DNA of 27,630 nt, taken from Enterococcus_D entomosocium (GTDB lineage Bacteria > Bacillota > Bacilli > Lactobacillales > Enterococcaceae). Below are positions 14,004-21,480 of this stretch, one piece after another. Both the position numbers and the translations under genes were made by a program. The DNA lies in assembly GCF_030441895.1 (NCBI RefSeq), contig NZ_JARJAS010000032.1. The stretch is one strand, 5' to 3'. Under the pieces are notes generated by a model. It worked only from the letters and a program-made list of their open reading frames with translations. It was not told where the DNA came from and made no database searches. Numbering within the stretch: position 1 is the stretch's first letter; every line of letters begins with the position of its first letter.

Positions 14004-14034
14004 AAAAAAAGACATTTTGACGAGTCAAATGTCT
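14004..14034 (-). terminator. Minus-strand Rho-independent terminator
   Basis: Read leftward, AGACATTTGAC pairs with GTCAAAATGTCT (one bulge) and runs into seven T residues (14010 to 14004). It would stop leftward transcription arriving from the gene-free 14-16 kb region before the decayed surface gene. Confidence 0.7.
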
Positions 14035-14560
14035 GAAGATAGTTGTTAGATTAGGTTTTTAAAGAATAATTTCTATTCAAAAATGCAATTCTCAAAAACG
14101 AAGGTTATTGAGACAAAGTACCCATTTGTTGAATTTTGATATGTGTTTACTTTACTAATTAAGTATATAACACCCTAAAAATAAGTAAAAATCATTATTT
14201 TCATTAACATACGAAATAAATAAAAAAGACAACTGTTACTTAATTGATTTGTACTTGGCTATGATGTTTGAAAACATTTTATAATTGTAAGCACAATGTT
14301 ATAACAATAACTGGTCCAGTAATACAAATTTATTTTCTGATTCAGGGTAGTTAAGAACAATATGCGATATTGTAAAATTGAGACCGAAAGTGATGGATCA
14401 AAACTATTATTCTGATGAGAATTTTACAGGAAAAGCAGCATCAAGCTGGTTTAAAGTTAACTAATAGAAATTCTGTATTACGACATATATCGGGGACAAC
14501 CATCTGTATGTAGAAAATGGATATAGAAATAAAAAATGAATGAAATGATTGTATGTAAAC

Positions 14561-14698
14561 CCTAGTAAGGAAACGTAGGGAAATTAAGTCCTGGGCGGAT
14601 ACTGCGTCCCTTACTAGGAGAAGGTTCTAAATGATGAGCTTGAATCTATTCTTGTATGAGCCGAAACACGAAGAATTTCTCACATTAATATCACCTTC
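14561..14698 (+). ncRNA. Structured module, copy 1 (two stems)
   Basis: A perfect 10-bp stem joins CCTAGTAAGG (14561-14570) and CCTTACTAGG (14609-14618). It is followed at once by a second helix, GAAGGT (14620-14625) with ACCTTC (14693-14698), which encloses a smaller hairpin (ATTCTT 14648-14653 with AAGAAT 14670-14675). The same order of stems occurs in copy 2 with different but compensating bases. Confidence 0.55.
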
Positions 14699-14915
14699 CT
14701 TAACAGAATACTTACAGATATAATCGATAGCAATTCATTTTAAGGAAAGTTAATCAATAACTGAATTGATTTAATTAATAAATAATGCGGATCAAGTAAA
14801 TACTTGATCAAGGATAGTCAAGATGTTTAAATTATTTAAACAGATTTATATGCTTAAATATAGAGGTTTCAACTACAAGTTGGTTGTTCTATACTACTAT
14901 GGAAAAACTATGTAC

Positions 14916-15045
14916 CCTAGCGAGTGCTGTTAGAAGTCTTAAATCGGCAAGCTTATATCTCGCTAGGAGAAGGCTAGCAATTTATTGTGTAGATGTTGTA
15001 ATCTAAATACCCATGTCTTCGAAAGGAGATTCGATACTAGCCTTC
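14916..15045 (+). ncRNA. Structured module, copy 2 (two stems)
   Basis: A 9-bp stem joins CCTAGCGAG (14916-14924) and CTCGCTAGG (14959-14967). A second helix, GAAGGCTAG (14969-14977) with CTAGCCTTC (15037-15045), encloses a GAAA-capped hairpin (TCTTC 15016-15020 with GGAGA 15025-15029). Compared with copy 1, T-A and A-T pairs of the first stem have become C-G and G-C, so pairing is kept while sequence changes. Both copies share AGAAGG at the junction. Confidence 0.55.
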
Positions 15046-15605
15046 AAAAACAGGCTACTATATTTAAATAATAGATTTCAACCAGATTAAGAAAGCTTAA
15101 TCTATAACAGGTGATTTATTAAGAATTTTAGGAAATAAAAAATCGGAAGGATTTGTGCGATTACTTTATCAAAGAAATAGATGAGAATAAAACAGGCGCT
15201 GCGTAAGAAAGCTTCTGAAGACATATAAGAGAAATAAACAGTGTTTAGTGGGTGCAGGATAGATCCATATTCACTGATTCCCTCAAAAGAATTAACCGAT
15301 GATCCGGAACATCGAAAAATACGAACGTAGTATATACAGCGAAAAGAATCTATAGCGTTCTCAATCACTAGCATTAGGATCATTTGCTACGCTACATCGT
15401 GATGAGAAGATAAATATGATTGTGTGTTAGTCCAAAGTAATGGAAATAAATTGTATGTCAGTCTCATTCTGGTGGATTTTGCTGGTTAGTAATTGGACCA
15501 AGATGTTAAAGCAATAGTATAGGGGGCTGACGGCATAAATTACATAAAAATTCCGCCTTGAATAAGTAGGATGGATATATAATATGAAGACTAATTATAA
15601 TGGAA

Positions 15606-15660
15606 GATGTTAAGATTAAGAGTAAATATAAATTAATATTATATGAAACAGTTCGTTTTT
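15606..15660. repeat. Imperfect direct repeat R2, second copy
   Basis: It starts with ATGTTAAGATTAAGA, identical to 9394-9408, and stays similar through AGTTCG and a T-run. It lies just after the structured region and may mark its downstream end. Confidence 0.5.
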
Positions 15661-15902
15661 AACGTTGCTTAATCATGTTATCAAGTCTAAAATTATATGA
15701 ACTTTCGTTATTATTATTATAAAATGAAACTTAATTCTGAAAATGTCATGTATCTTCTGGTTAGTAGATAAAAGGAAAAATCAACTCAAAACTAAATGAT
15801 TCGAATCGATTTTTTCTTTTATTTACTTAATCCTATGGAGTAGATATTCGATTATTCTTTGAGATTAACTTATTTTTTCTAACATAGGGTATTTACAAAC
15901 TG

Positions 15903-16289
15903 TTACTCATTTTCTTCACTTAAGTAGATAATTCCCCAAGGTGGTTGTATATTCATATTATGACCAACCAATTCTCGATAATAATAAGCTTTATCTTTTT
16001 GAACCATCTTGATAAACCAGTCTTCCCCCAAATTGCGTATCATTTCATTACCATCGTGCAGAGGCAAACACTCTATAATGATTTGGAGTTGCGCATCAAT
16101 TGCTAGTAATTTCGCCATCTTATTAAACAGCTCTGTATTATCCTCATAATAATACTCAAATTGTTGACATAGATCTTGAAAGAAAAGATAAATCAAAGGA
16201 TATTTTTCTTGGCAATTATATTTAGAAATACTGTTATAGAAATAACTCAGGTATGTTTCAGGAGAGTCGATTTTGTTAATCTGCATCAT
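15903..16289 (-). CDS. Hypothetical protein, 128 aa
   Basis: I do not recognise the family with confidence; it may be one of the DUF7006-type small enterococcal proteins. The ribosome site AAAGGCGG (16298-16305) precedes ATG-ATG at 16289/16286. The protein is cytosolic-looking and rich in Tyr, Phe, Gln and acidic residues: YLSYFYNSISKYNCQEKYPL, FYNSISKYNC and LLAIDAQLQIIIECLPLHD, ending WGIIYLSEENE. It lies 184 bases downstream of the LPQTG gene on the same strand, so it may be the last gene of the surface operon or a separate unit. Confidence 0.6.
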   Translation of the reverse strand: MMQINKIDSPETYLSYFYNSISKYNCQEKYPLIYLFFQDLCQQFEYYYEDNTELFNKMAKLLAIDAQLQIIIECLPLHDGNEMIRNLGEDWFIKMVQKDKAYYYRELVGHNMNIQPPWGIIYLSEENE

Positions 16290-16473
16290 CTTTGAATCCG
16301 CCTTTCATGTTTTTCGAATGTTCAATAAGATCAATGTAAAACTTTTTATGACATTTTTTAAAACAAGTCGAGCCACTCAAGAATGGAACAAGATATATGA
16401 TATCTGTCTCCCCTTTAACTTCTTATTAATAGTACTTATATACAAATTAATATTATTCGTGCTTCATAGTTAC

Positions 16474-16845
16474 TTAGTTTTTTCTTGCAATAAGGAAGTT
16501 ATCTAGTTTCTTGTCTGAATATTCTTTGAGTATTATAAAACGTCTTTTCAAAAAGAATATGATCATCAGCAACCCTATAATAAAAAAACCGATATAGGAT
16601 TGATATTGATTCAAATGTGAACCTGTTTGTGGCAATCTTCCGTTTTCTAATTGAGAAGCATCTGCGACGATCGTTTTCTTTTTATCATCGTCTGATTTTT
16701 CTTCTTTCTTCGCCGTTTCACCGATTCGACCAGTCACAGTGACCTGCCCTGTTGTCGCCTCTGCGACATAGGTTTCCGATAGATCCCAGACAGTCAGAGC
16801 CAGTAATGCAGCGACGAGAAAAAGGATTCTTTTTCGTTTTTTCAT
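16474..16845 (-). CDS. Small LPQTG sortase-anchored protein, 123 aa
   Basis: A signal peptide (MKKRKRILFLVAALLALTVW, cleavage near VAEA) is followed by a short exposed part beginning TTGQVTVTGRIGE. Then come a Lys/Asp-rich spacer, the sorting motif LPQTG (about residue 71), a hydrophobic helix (GFFIIGLLMIIFFL) and basic residues KRR. An unusually long tail of about 20 residues follows the basic stop (FIILKEYSDKKLDN...), suggesting a late frameshift or stop-codon loss. AAGGGATCT lies upstream of the ATG. It is the fourth gene of the operon descending from the LRR gene. The strand G-Q-V-T-V-T-G-R-I-G resembles the mature N-terminus of the neighbouring 187-aa protein (GNVQVNGIIG). Confidence 0.85.
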   Translation of the reverse strand: MKKRKRILFLVAALLALTVWDLSETYVAEATTGQVTVTGRIGETAKKEEKSDDDKKKTIVADASQLENGRLPQTGSHLNQYQSYIGFFIIGLLMIIFFLKRRFIILKEYSDKKLDNFLIARKN

Positions 16846-16879
16846 ACGATAGATCCCTTCTTTACTGGGATTTCAGTTT

Positions 16880-17443
16880 TTAGTCTTCCTCTACATCCGA
16901 TGCAAAGCTCAAGACCAATTTGAAACTTGGGTTTGATTCTTCTGATGCATTGACAGGAGTTGCTTCACCAGTGAACGCAAACGTCCCTTCATTCGTTCCT
17001 TGGTTGCCTTCAAGGGTAAACAACTCAGTTTCTGTCACGGTTGATTCGCCATTTTCAAACAACTCAATCCCGTTTACGTTTAACAAGTCTACTTCAGACA
17101 TATTCAATGGTGTATCGACATCTGCAACAGAAGCGATCACACCAACTGCTGAGTTATTCGTCACAGTGTACGTAGGAGAAACAATCTCTGTATGATTTGA
17201 TGCTCCTGTCGTGTAGAACAAAGCAGTCGTTGGAATCGTTACGTTGATCCATTGGTTCAAATCATCGGGATTTGGTCCAGGGGTCGTATTATCAAATGAT
17301 CCGATGATCCCGTTTACTTGGACATTCCCTGACGTATCGTCTTCACGTCCGTCAATAGTTTGTGTCGCAAAAGCGGTGGTGCCGCTTGCGATTACTCCTG
17401 CGATCGTTGCTGTACTTAGAATAGCTGCTACAAATTTTTTCAT
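16880..17443 (-). CDS. Exported surface protein sharing a C-terminal domain with the LRR protein, 187 aa
   Basis: There is a signal peptide (MKKFVAAILSTATIAGVIASG, cleavage near AFA). The mature start has a short strand (GNVQVNGIIG) and a Pro/Asp linker. The main domain begins WINVTIPTTALFYTT and ends NPSFKLVLSF. It parallels the C-terminus of the 1059-aa protein (MRVTIPTKILFES, EYQIHNHSTIPVDTYV, NPRYRMVLRF). The matching elements are V-T-I-P-T, the Y-T-V-T-N-N-S / Y-Q-I-H-N-H-S strand and the final L-V-L-x-F. No WxL motif or anchor is present, so it must stay attached through partners or be released. GAGGAAA lies 7 bases upstream. Probably a surface component assembled with the LPQTG and LRR proteins; family name unknown to me. 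Confidence 0.75.
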   Translation of the reverse strand: MKKFVAAILSTATIAGVIASGTTAFATQTIDGREDDTSGNVQVNGIIGSFDNTTPGPNPDDLNQWINVTIPTTALFYTTGASNHTEIVSPTYTVTNNSAVGVIASVADVDTPLNMSEVDLLNVNGIELFENGESTVTETELFTLEGNQGTNEGTFAFTGEATPVNASEESNPSFKLVLSFASDVEED

Positions 17444-17468
17444 TTTTATTTCCTCACTTTTCCTTTTT

Positions 17469-17984
17469 TTAATTCTTAACGATAATCGTTAATTCAGCTT
17501 CAGTGACCCCTTGTTTTTCTTTGCTTTCAGGGTCGTAAATATTGATGGTGGCTTTGGCAGGATACTCGCCTTTTGCCAATGGTGTCGCCAAGGCGACATT
17601 TTCAACAAATTGATTTGGATAGATCGCACCGGAAGAATAGATGACTTCTCCGCTTGACAGTAACGAGATGTCTACGGCGATTGGGTACACATTGGTACCT
17701 GGATTGACAATTTCGATGGATCCCGTACTTTGACCATCTTCAAAAATGGCTTCTGGATTGATCTGTAAGGTAAAATAGTTGGCATCTGCAATTTCTTGTG
17801 CCCGTTCTGAAATATGCTGTTCATTGGCATCCCCTACATCGGGCAACAAATCTGAGCTTATGAGTGGCACTAGTGGTTTTGACTGCATGAAGTACCATGT
17901 CAATGCGCCGATTATGAATAAAAGGAGCAATAACCAAATGAGTTTTTTTCTTTTCTTTTCTTCTTTCTGGTTTTTATTCTTCAA
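17469..17984 (-). CDS. Membrane-anchored extracytoplasmic protein, 171 aa
   Basis: A very basic N-terminus (KNKNQKEEKKRKK) precedes one membrane helix (LIWLLLLLFIIGALTWYFM, 14-33), giving an outward-facing protein of about 135 residues. The outer part has an Ig-like beta pattern (YFTLQINPEAIFEDGQSTGS, NVYPIAVDISLLSSGEVIYS, GVTEAELTIIVKN). The start is a TTG at 17984, since no in-frame ATG is near and the ribosome-site-like GAAGGGGG lies about 10 bases upstream. An ATG at 17994 in another frame encodes only six codons, overlapping the start. It sits 30 bases after the LRR gene and 25 before the 187-aa gene, in one operon. An assembly or docking role is inferred from position. Confidence 0.75.
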   Translation of the reverse strand: MKNKNQKEEKKRKKLIWLLLLLFIIGALTWYFMQSKPLVPLISSDLLPDVGDANEQHISERAQEIADANYFTLQINPEAIFEDGQSTGSIEIVNPGTNVYPIAVDISLLSSGEVIYSSGAIYPNQFVENVALATPLAKGEYPAKATINIYDPESKEKQGVTEAELTIIVKN

Positions 17985-18014
17985 CGGGATTCATCCCCCT
18001 TCTATATAAAAAAT

Positions 18015-21000
18015 TTAGTCAAAAGTATTGGATAAATCTCGTGGAACAAAACGTAAGACCATACGATAACGAGGATTTAGAGATCCTTCATAATATCCAC
18101 TGTTCTCTTGATCTTCAATCCAATTAGGGTAAGGACCATAAAAGTGACCTTTCAACTTAACTGGTGCACGTGTCCGGGGGGGTAATTGAAACAGTCTGGC
18201 TTCCGGCATTCGTTCATACAACATAATGGAATCACTCAAGTTGCTTAGCTTTAACTGCAACGTTGGTTGTAATCCCCCATCTAGTTCCATCACAACTTCA
18301 TGATGTGGTTCAATAAAATTAAAATCACTCTCGCTACTAGATAGTAAATGGATTCCTGCATCTTGTTCTACCACAAAACGATTGACATATGTGTCCACTG
18401 GAATCGTTGAATGATTATGGATCTGATACTCTTGACTTTCAAATGATCGATTGGACCCCTGCTCATTGTTTAAAGATTCAAATAGTATCTTTGTTGGGAT
18501 TGTCACGCGCATGTGTTCAAGGTTTGATGTAACATCTATGCTAATCATTAGCTGATATGCTTTATTTCCAACTTCCAAAATGGCAAAATAACTGCCATTT
18601 TGATTGATATCGATGGTTAAATCAGTATCTTTGACTTGGAATGAATCAGATAGATCCTCATCCGTTATTAAGTCCCTAGCATAAGGGCGGCTGTGCGCCA
18701 AAATCAACTGGTGAAGTGCCTCTGTATCTTCTAATCCATTTATGGTCGAACGATCGACAGTTATATTCCCCGCCTCATAGCTAATTCCTTTAATGACTGT
18801 TTCTTGTACGTGTACATCTCCAGTATTGTGTACTGATGGTTTCGATACAGTAATAGAAACTGTACTACCTGTCTCCAATCGTTCACCATTAGCTAAATAT
18901 AATCGGAATGCTCTTGTCCACTCACTGTCATCTTGGTAGTCACCCCAAATAATAAGAGAATCGTCATTTTCTATAGTAACTATTTCACCATTACTGCTTT
19001 GATAAGTTATTTTTCGTATATCTACTTCTTCTGTCATATAACCTGATATCATTATTGACTGATCACTGACAGGGTACAATTTTGCCGTGAGTGCTTTCGG
19101 ATCGAAAGATTCCCAAACATAAGTACCAGGGCGACTACCATCATAATTTGCCATAAATTCTTTAGAACTGGTGTACACAATTGGTTCATCTGTATCGAGA
19201 TGATTTTGTAGCAACCAGTTTCCCGTATAAAATTCACTTTCAGAAATCTCTGGCAAAAGAACACTTGAATCAAAAATTGATGCTTCTCCTAAAGTGATTT
19301 TCTTCAGAGATCTAGTAAGATCAAACATATTCTCCATCTGTGAAACATTCGTTGTATCCCAGTTTGATAGATCCAATTCTCTTATGGAACTTCCACGAAA
19401 CATCCACCCTAAATCATCAATATTAGAAATATCCCAAGAGGATACATTTAACTCATTCAATGGGGTCCCTTGAAACATAGCTCTCATTGTACGTGCATGA
19501 TCAAGAGTCCATCCAGAGACATTTACCTGTTCGATACCACTATATTGAAACATCCAAGCAAAGCTCTGAACATTCTCAACATTCCAGTTGGATAAATTCA
19601 ATTTTTTGATTGGGCTATGTCGAAACATGCCTTGCATCGTTCTTACATTTGAAACGTCCCAATTATCGACTGGTACTGATTCTATATTAGAAGCAAAAAA
19701 GACACTATCCATATTGGTTACTCTAGATAGCTCCCAATTAGAAACATCTAATTGAGATACTACTGAATTAGAAAACATACGCTCAAGTGATGTAACGTTT
19801 GAAAGATCCCAAGTACTTACATCTAATTCTCTTAGAGATGACGTATTGTGAAACATCCAGTCCATCAATCTGATTTCCGACGTATCAAAACTATCTGCAT
19901 TTTCTATTTTTTTTAGGTCTGTCAATTGTGCAAATAAACTGCTTGAAACTTCAGGTAACACCACCCGCTCATTAACAATTATTGTCTCTACTGATCCATG
20001 TGCTTTCCAAGGTGCTTCCTCAACGATTCCAGCCTCACCCCCATAAAGAATGATTGTTTGAGTGCCTGCATGGTATTCCCATGGAACGGTTCCCCATAAT
20101 GAAAGATTCGGTTCCCATTCATATCTACCAGGACTTTTGTCTCCATATCCGTTCATAAAAGCAACAGAATCTTCAAAGACATTATCATAATCCAGTACCT
20201 GATTGCTCCCTCTGCGAATCCAACGACCTGTATAACCATTTTCTTGAATCATCGGTAAATCCATGTTGCCAGTCAAATGAAAACCTTCACCTAAAGTTAG
20301 GTTTTTAAGTCGATTTACATTGTAAAACATACCGTTCTTTGAATTAAAACTGTCATTTCTCCAGCTACTTATATCTAAATGACTTATTCCAGTATTTTGA
20401 AACATTCTGTCGAAAGAGATAACAGATTCGGTATTCCACCCTGTTACATCTAGATTATTCAGTGCAACCGTATTAGAGAACATATAGTGCATATGGCGAA
20501 CCCTTGATACATCCCATGTACTTAAATCCAATGTAGTGAAATTGGATTCATGAAACAGATAGTCCATCGACTCAACATTGGATACGTCCCATGTACTCAT
20601 ATCTAATTCCCTTAGTCTTGTTGTGAACATAAACATTCCAAACATATTGGTCACATTTGTAAAATCAAGATTATGACTATTTTCAATGTTAACCAAGTTC
20701 TGTTGCATTACAAAAAGATTCGATGAGTTTTCTTGTAAGATAACCTTGCTTGCAACGTTGATTCTCTCAATACCCGAGTATTCTTTCCATGGAGCAGCAG
20801 GTGTTTCTCCAGCTTCACCTCCATAAAGAAAAATTGTTTGGTTGTCCGAGTCGTACTCCCAAGGGACAGTTCCCCACACACCTGTAGTGGAAATATTTTT
20901 TTCCTCAGAATGATATTCTGTATCCTCTTGTGGTTTATCCATATAAGGTACTTCAGAGTCTTTGAGAGTTACATCGTCAGATTCGTCAGTTTCTTTCGGA

Positions 21001-21194
21001 AGCTCTTTTTCAATTGATTCCTTTAATTCATCAACAGTGTCATTCCTCTCGATTTCATCAAAAGTATCTCTGTCATAATATTCTTCCAATGTCATTTCAT
21101 TAGCTACTAAAATAGTAAATGGAAAATTAGAGAGGATGAATATGCATACTGCAAAAATTTTAAGCAAAATGTCGAGCATCCTTTTGTTTCCCAT
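18015..21194 (-). CDS. BspA-type leucine-rich repeat surface protein (DUF285 repeats), 1059 aa
   Basis: After a signal segment (about 8-30) and an acidic linker come two blocks. Each opens with WGTVPWEY, then LYGGEAG and APWK (near residues 107 and 367), and each is followed by DUF285 repeats of the type L-D-x-S-x-W-D-x-S-N-V-x-x-M-x-x-M-F (about 195-300 and 440-635). Each block closes with a similar segment (YTGRWIRRGS...PGRYEWE and YTGNWLLQNH...PGTYVWE). Residues 700-890 look like Ig-type strands. The C-terminal 160 residues share the V-T-I-P-T domain with the 187-aa protein. No LPXTG, WxL or membrane anchor is seen. BspA-type repeats mediate binding to host or matrix molecules in other bacteria; the ligand here is unknown. 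AAGGAGGGG precedes the ATG. First gene of the operon. Confidence 0.9.
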   Translation of the reverse strand: MGNKRMLDILLKIFAVCIFILSNFPFTILVANEMTLEEYYDRDTFDEIERNDTVDELKESIEKELPKETDESDDVTLKDSEVPYMDKPQEDTEYHSEEKNISTTGVWGTVPWEYDSDNQTIFLYGGEAGETPAAPWKEYSGIERINVASKVILQENSSNLFVMQQNLVNIENSHNLDFTNVTNMFGMFMFTTRLRELDMSTWDVSNVESMDYLFHESNFTTLDLSTWDVSRVRHMHYMFSNTVALNNLDVTGWNTESVISFDRMFQNTGISHLDISSWRNDSFNSKNGMFYNVNRLKNLTLGEGFHLTGNMDLPMIQENGYTGRWIRRGSNQVLDYDNVFEDSVAFMNGYGDKSPGRYEWEPNLSLWGTVPWEYHAGTQTIILYGGEAGIVEEAPWKAHGSVETIIVNERVVLPEVSSSLFAQLTDLKKIENADSFDTSEIRLMDWMFHNTSSLRELDVSTWDLSNVTSLERMFSNSVVSQLDVSNWELSRVTNMDSVFFASNIESVPVDNWDVSNVRTMQGMFRHSPIKKLNLSNWNVENVQSFAWMFQYSGIEQVNVSGWTLDHARTMRAMFQGTPLNELNVSSWDISNIDDLGWMFRGSSIRELDLSNWDTTNVSQMENMFDLTRSLKKITLGEASIFDSSVLLPEISESEFYTGNWLLQNHLDTDEPIVYTSSKEFMANYDGSRPGTYVWESFDPKALTAKLYPVSDQSIMISGYMTEEVDIRKITYQSSNGEIVTIENDDSLIIWGDYQDDSEWTRAFRLYLANGERLETGSTVSITVSKPSVHNTGDVHVQETVIKGISYEAGNITVDRSTINGLEDTEALHQLILAHSRPYARDLITDEDLSDSFQVKDTDLTIDINQNGSYFAILEVGNKAYQLMISIDVTSNLEHMRVTIPTKILFESLNNEQGSNRSFESQEYQIHNHSTIPVDTYVNRFVVEQDAGIHLLSSSESDFNFIEPHHEVVMELDGGLQPTLQLKLSNLSDSIMLYERMPEARLFQLPPRTRAPVKLKGHFYGPYPNWIEDQENSGYYEGSLNPRYRMVLRFVPRDLSNTFD

Positions 21195-21241
21195 ACTATC
21201 CCCTCCTTAAATCAAAAAGTAATTTCTTTTTTGAATTTTTT

Positions 21242-21270
21242 ATCTAATATATCTATAAAACCATATTCAA
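21242..21270 (-). promoter_or_regulatory. Possible promoter of the LRR surface operon
   Basis: Read leftward, TTGAAT (21270-21265) and TTAGAT (21247-21242) are 17 bases apart, about 48 bases before the start codon. The boxes are imperfect, which would suit an activated promoter. The 286-base gap to the divergent Mga-like gene is the natural place for that regulator to bind. Confidence 0.35.
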
Positions 21271-21480
21271 TAACAAATCCCGTTGAACAGATTCAATTTA
21301 TCATATGCACAGGAATAGCGATACTTAAGAATTGCAATGCCTTATGAAAAACACGTGAATTATACTATCATATCAATGGTTTGCGCAAAAATAAGTAGAA
21401 TTATCGAGAAAAGAATAGACTATCATCAGTTTTGTATAAAGAGGAATGCAATGCTAAATGATAGGGAGGAAGTTTGAAGA

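Larger units (their letters stand above)
14300..15560 (+). ncRNA. Candidate large structured non-coding RNA region
   Basis: From 14035 to 15902 there is no credible gene, yet the sequence is crowded with helices. Examples are ACAATAT (14357-14363) with ATATTGT (14367-14373); the two modules at 14561-14698 and 14916-15045; AGATTAAG (15084-15091) with CTTAATCT (15096-15103); CGATG (15297-15301) with CATCG (15310-15314); GAACG (15323-15327) with CGTTC (15356-15360); ATCAC plus TAGC (15364-15372) with GCTA (15391-15394) and GTGAT (15399-15403); and GTCCAA (15430-15435) with TTGGAC (15493-15498). GAAA tetraloops and unpaired A-rich joints favour the plus strand. Large ornate RNAs such as ROOL and GOLLD occur in plasmids and phages of Lactobacillales, so this may be a member or a new family. 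Ends, promoter and terminator are not resolved. Confidence 0.5.

Noticed and set aside
15102..15383. 93-codon minus-strand frame within the structured region
   Set aside because: No ribosome site, odd Phe/Ile/Ser-rich composition, and it overlaps many plus-strand RNA stems; most likely chance.
14300..15560. T-box leader or tRNA genes in the structured stretch
   Set aside because: No T-box consensus, no cloverleaf with TTCGA arm, and no downstream biosynthetic gene.
16880..17443. Calling the 187-aa protein a WxL protein
   Set aside because: It sits in a WxL-like context, but neither the G-W-x-L nor the terminal L-x-W-x-L motif is present.
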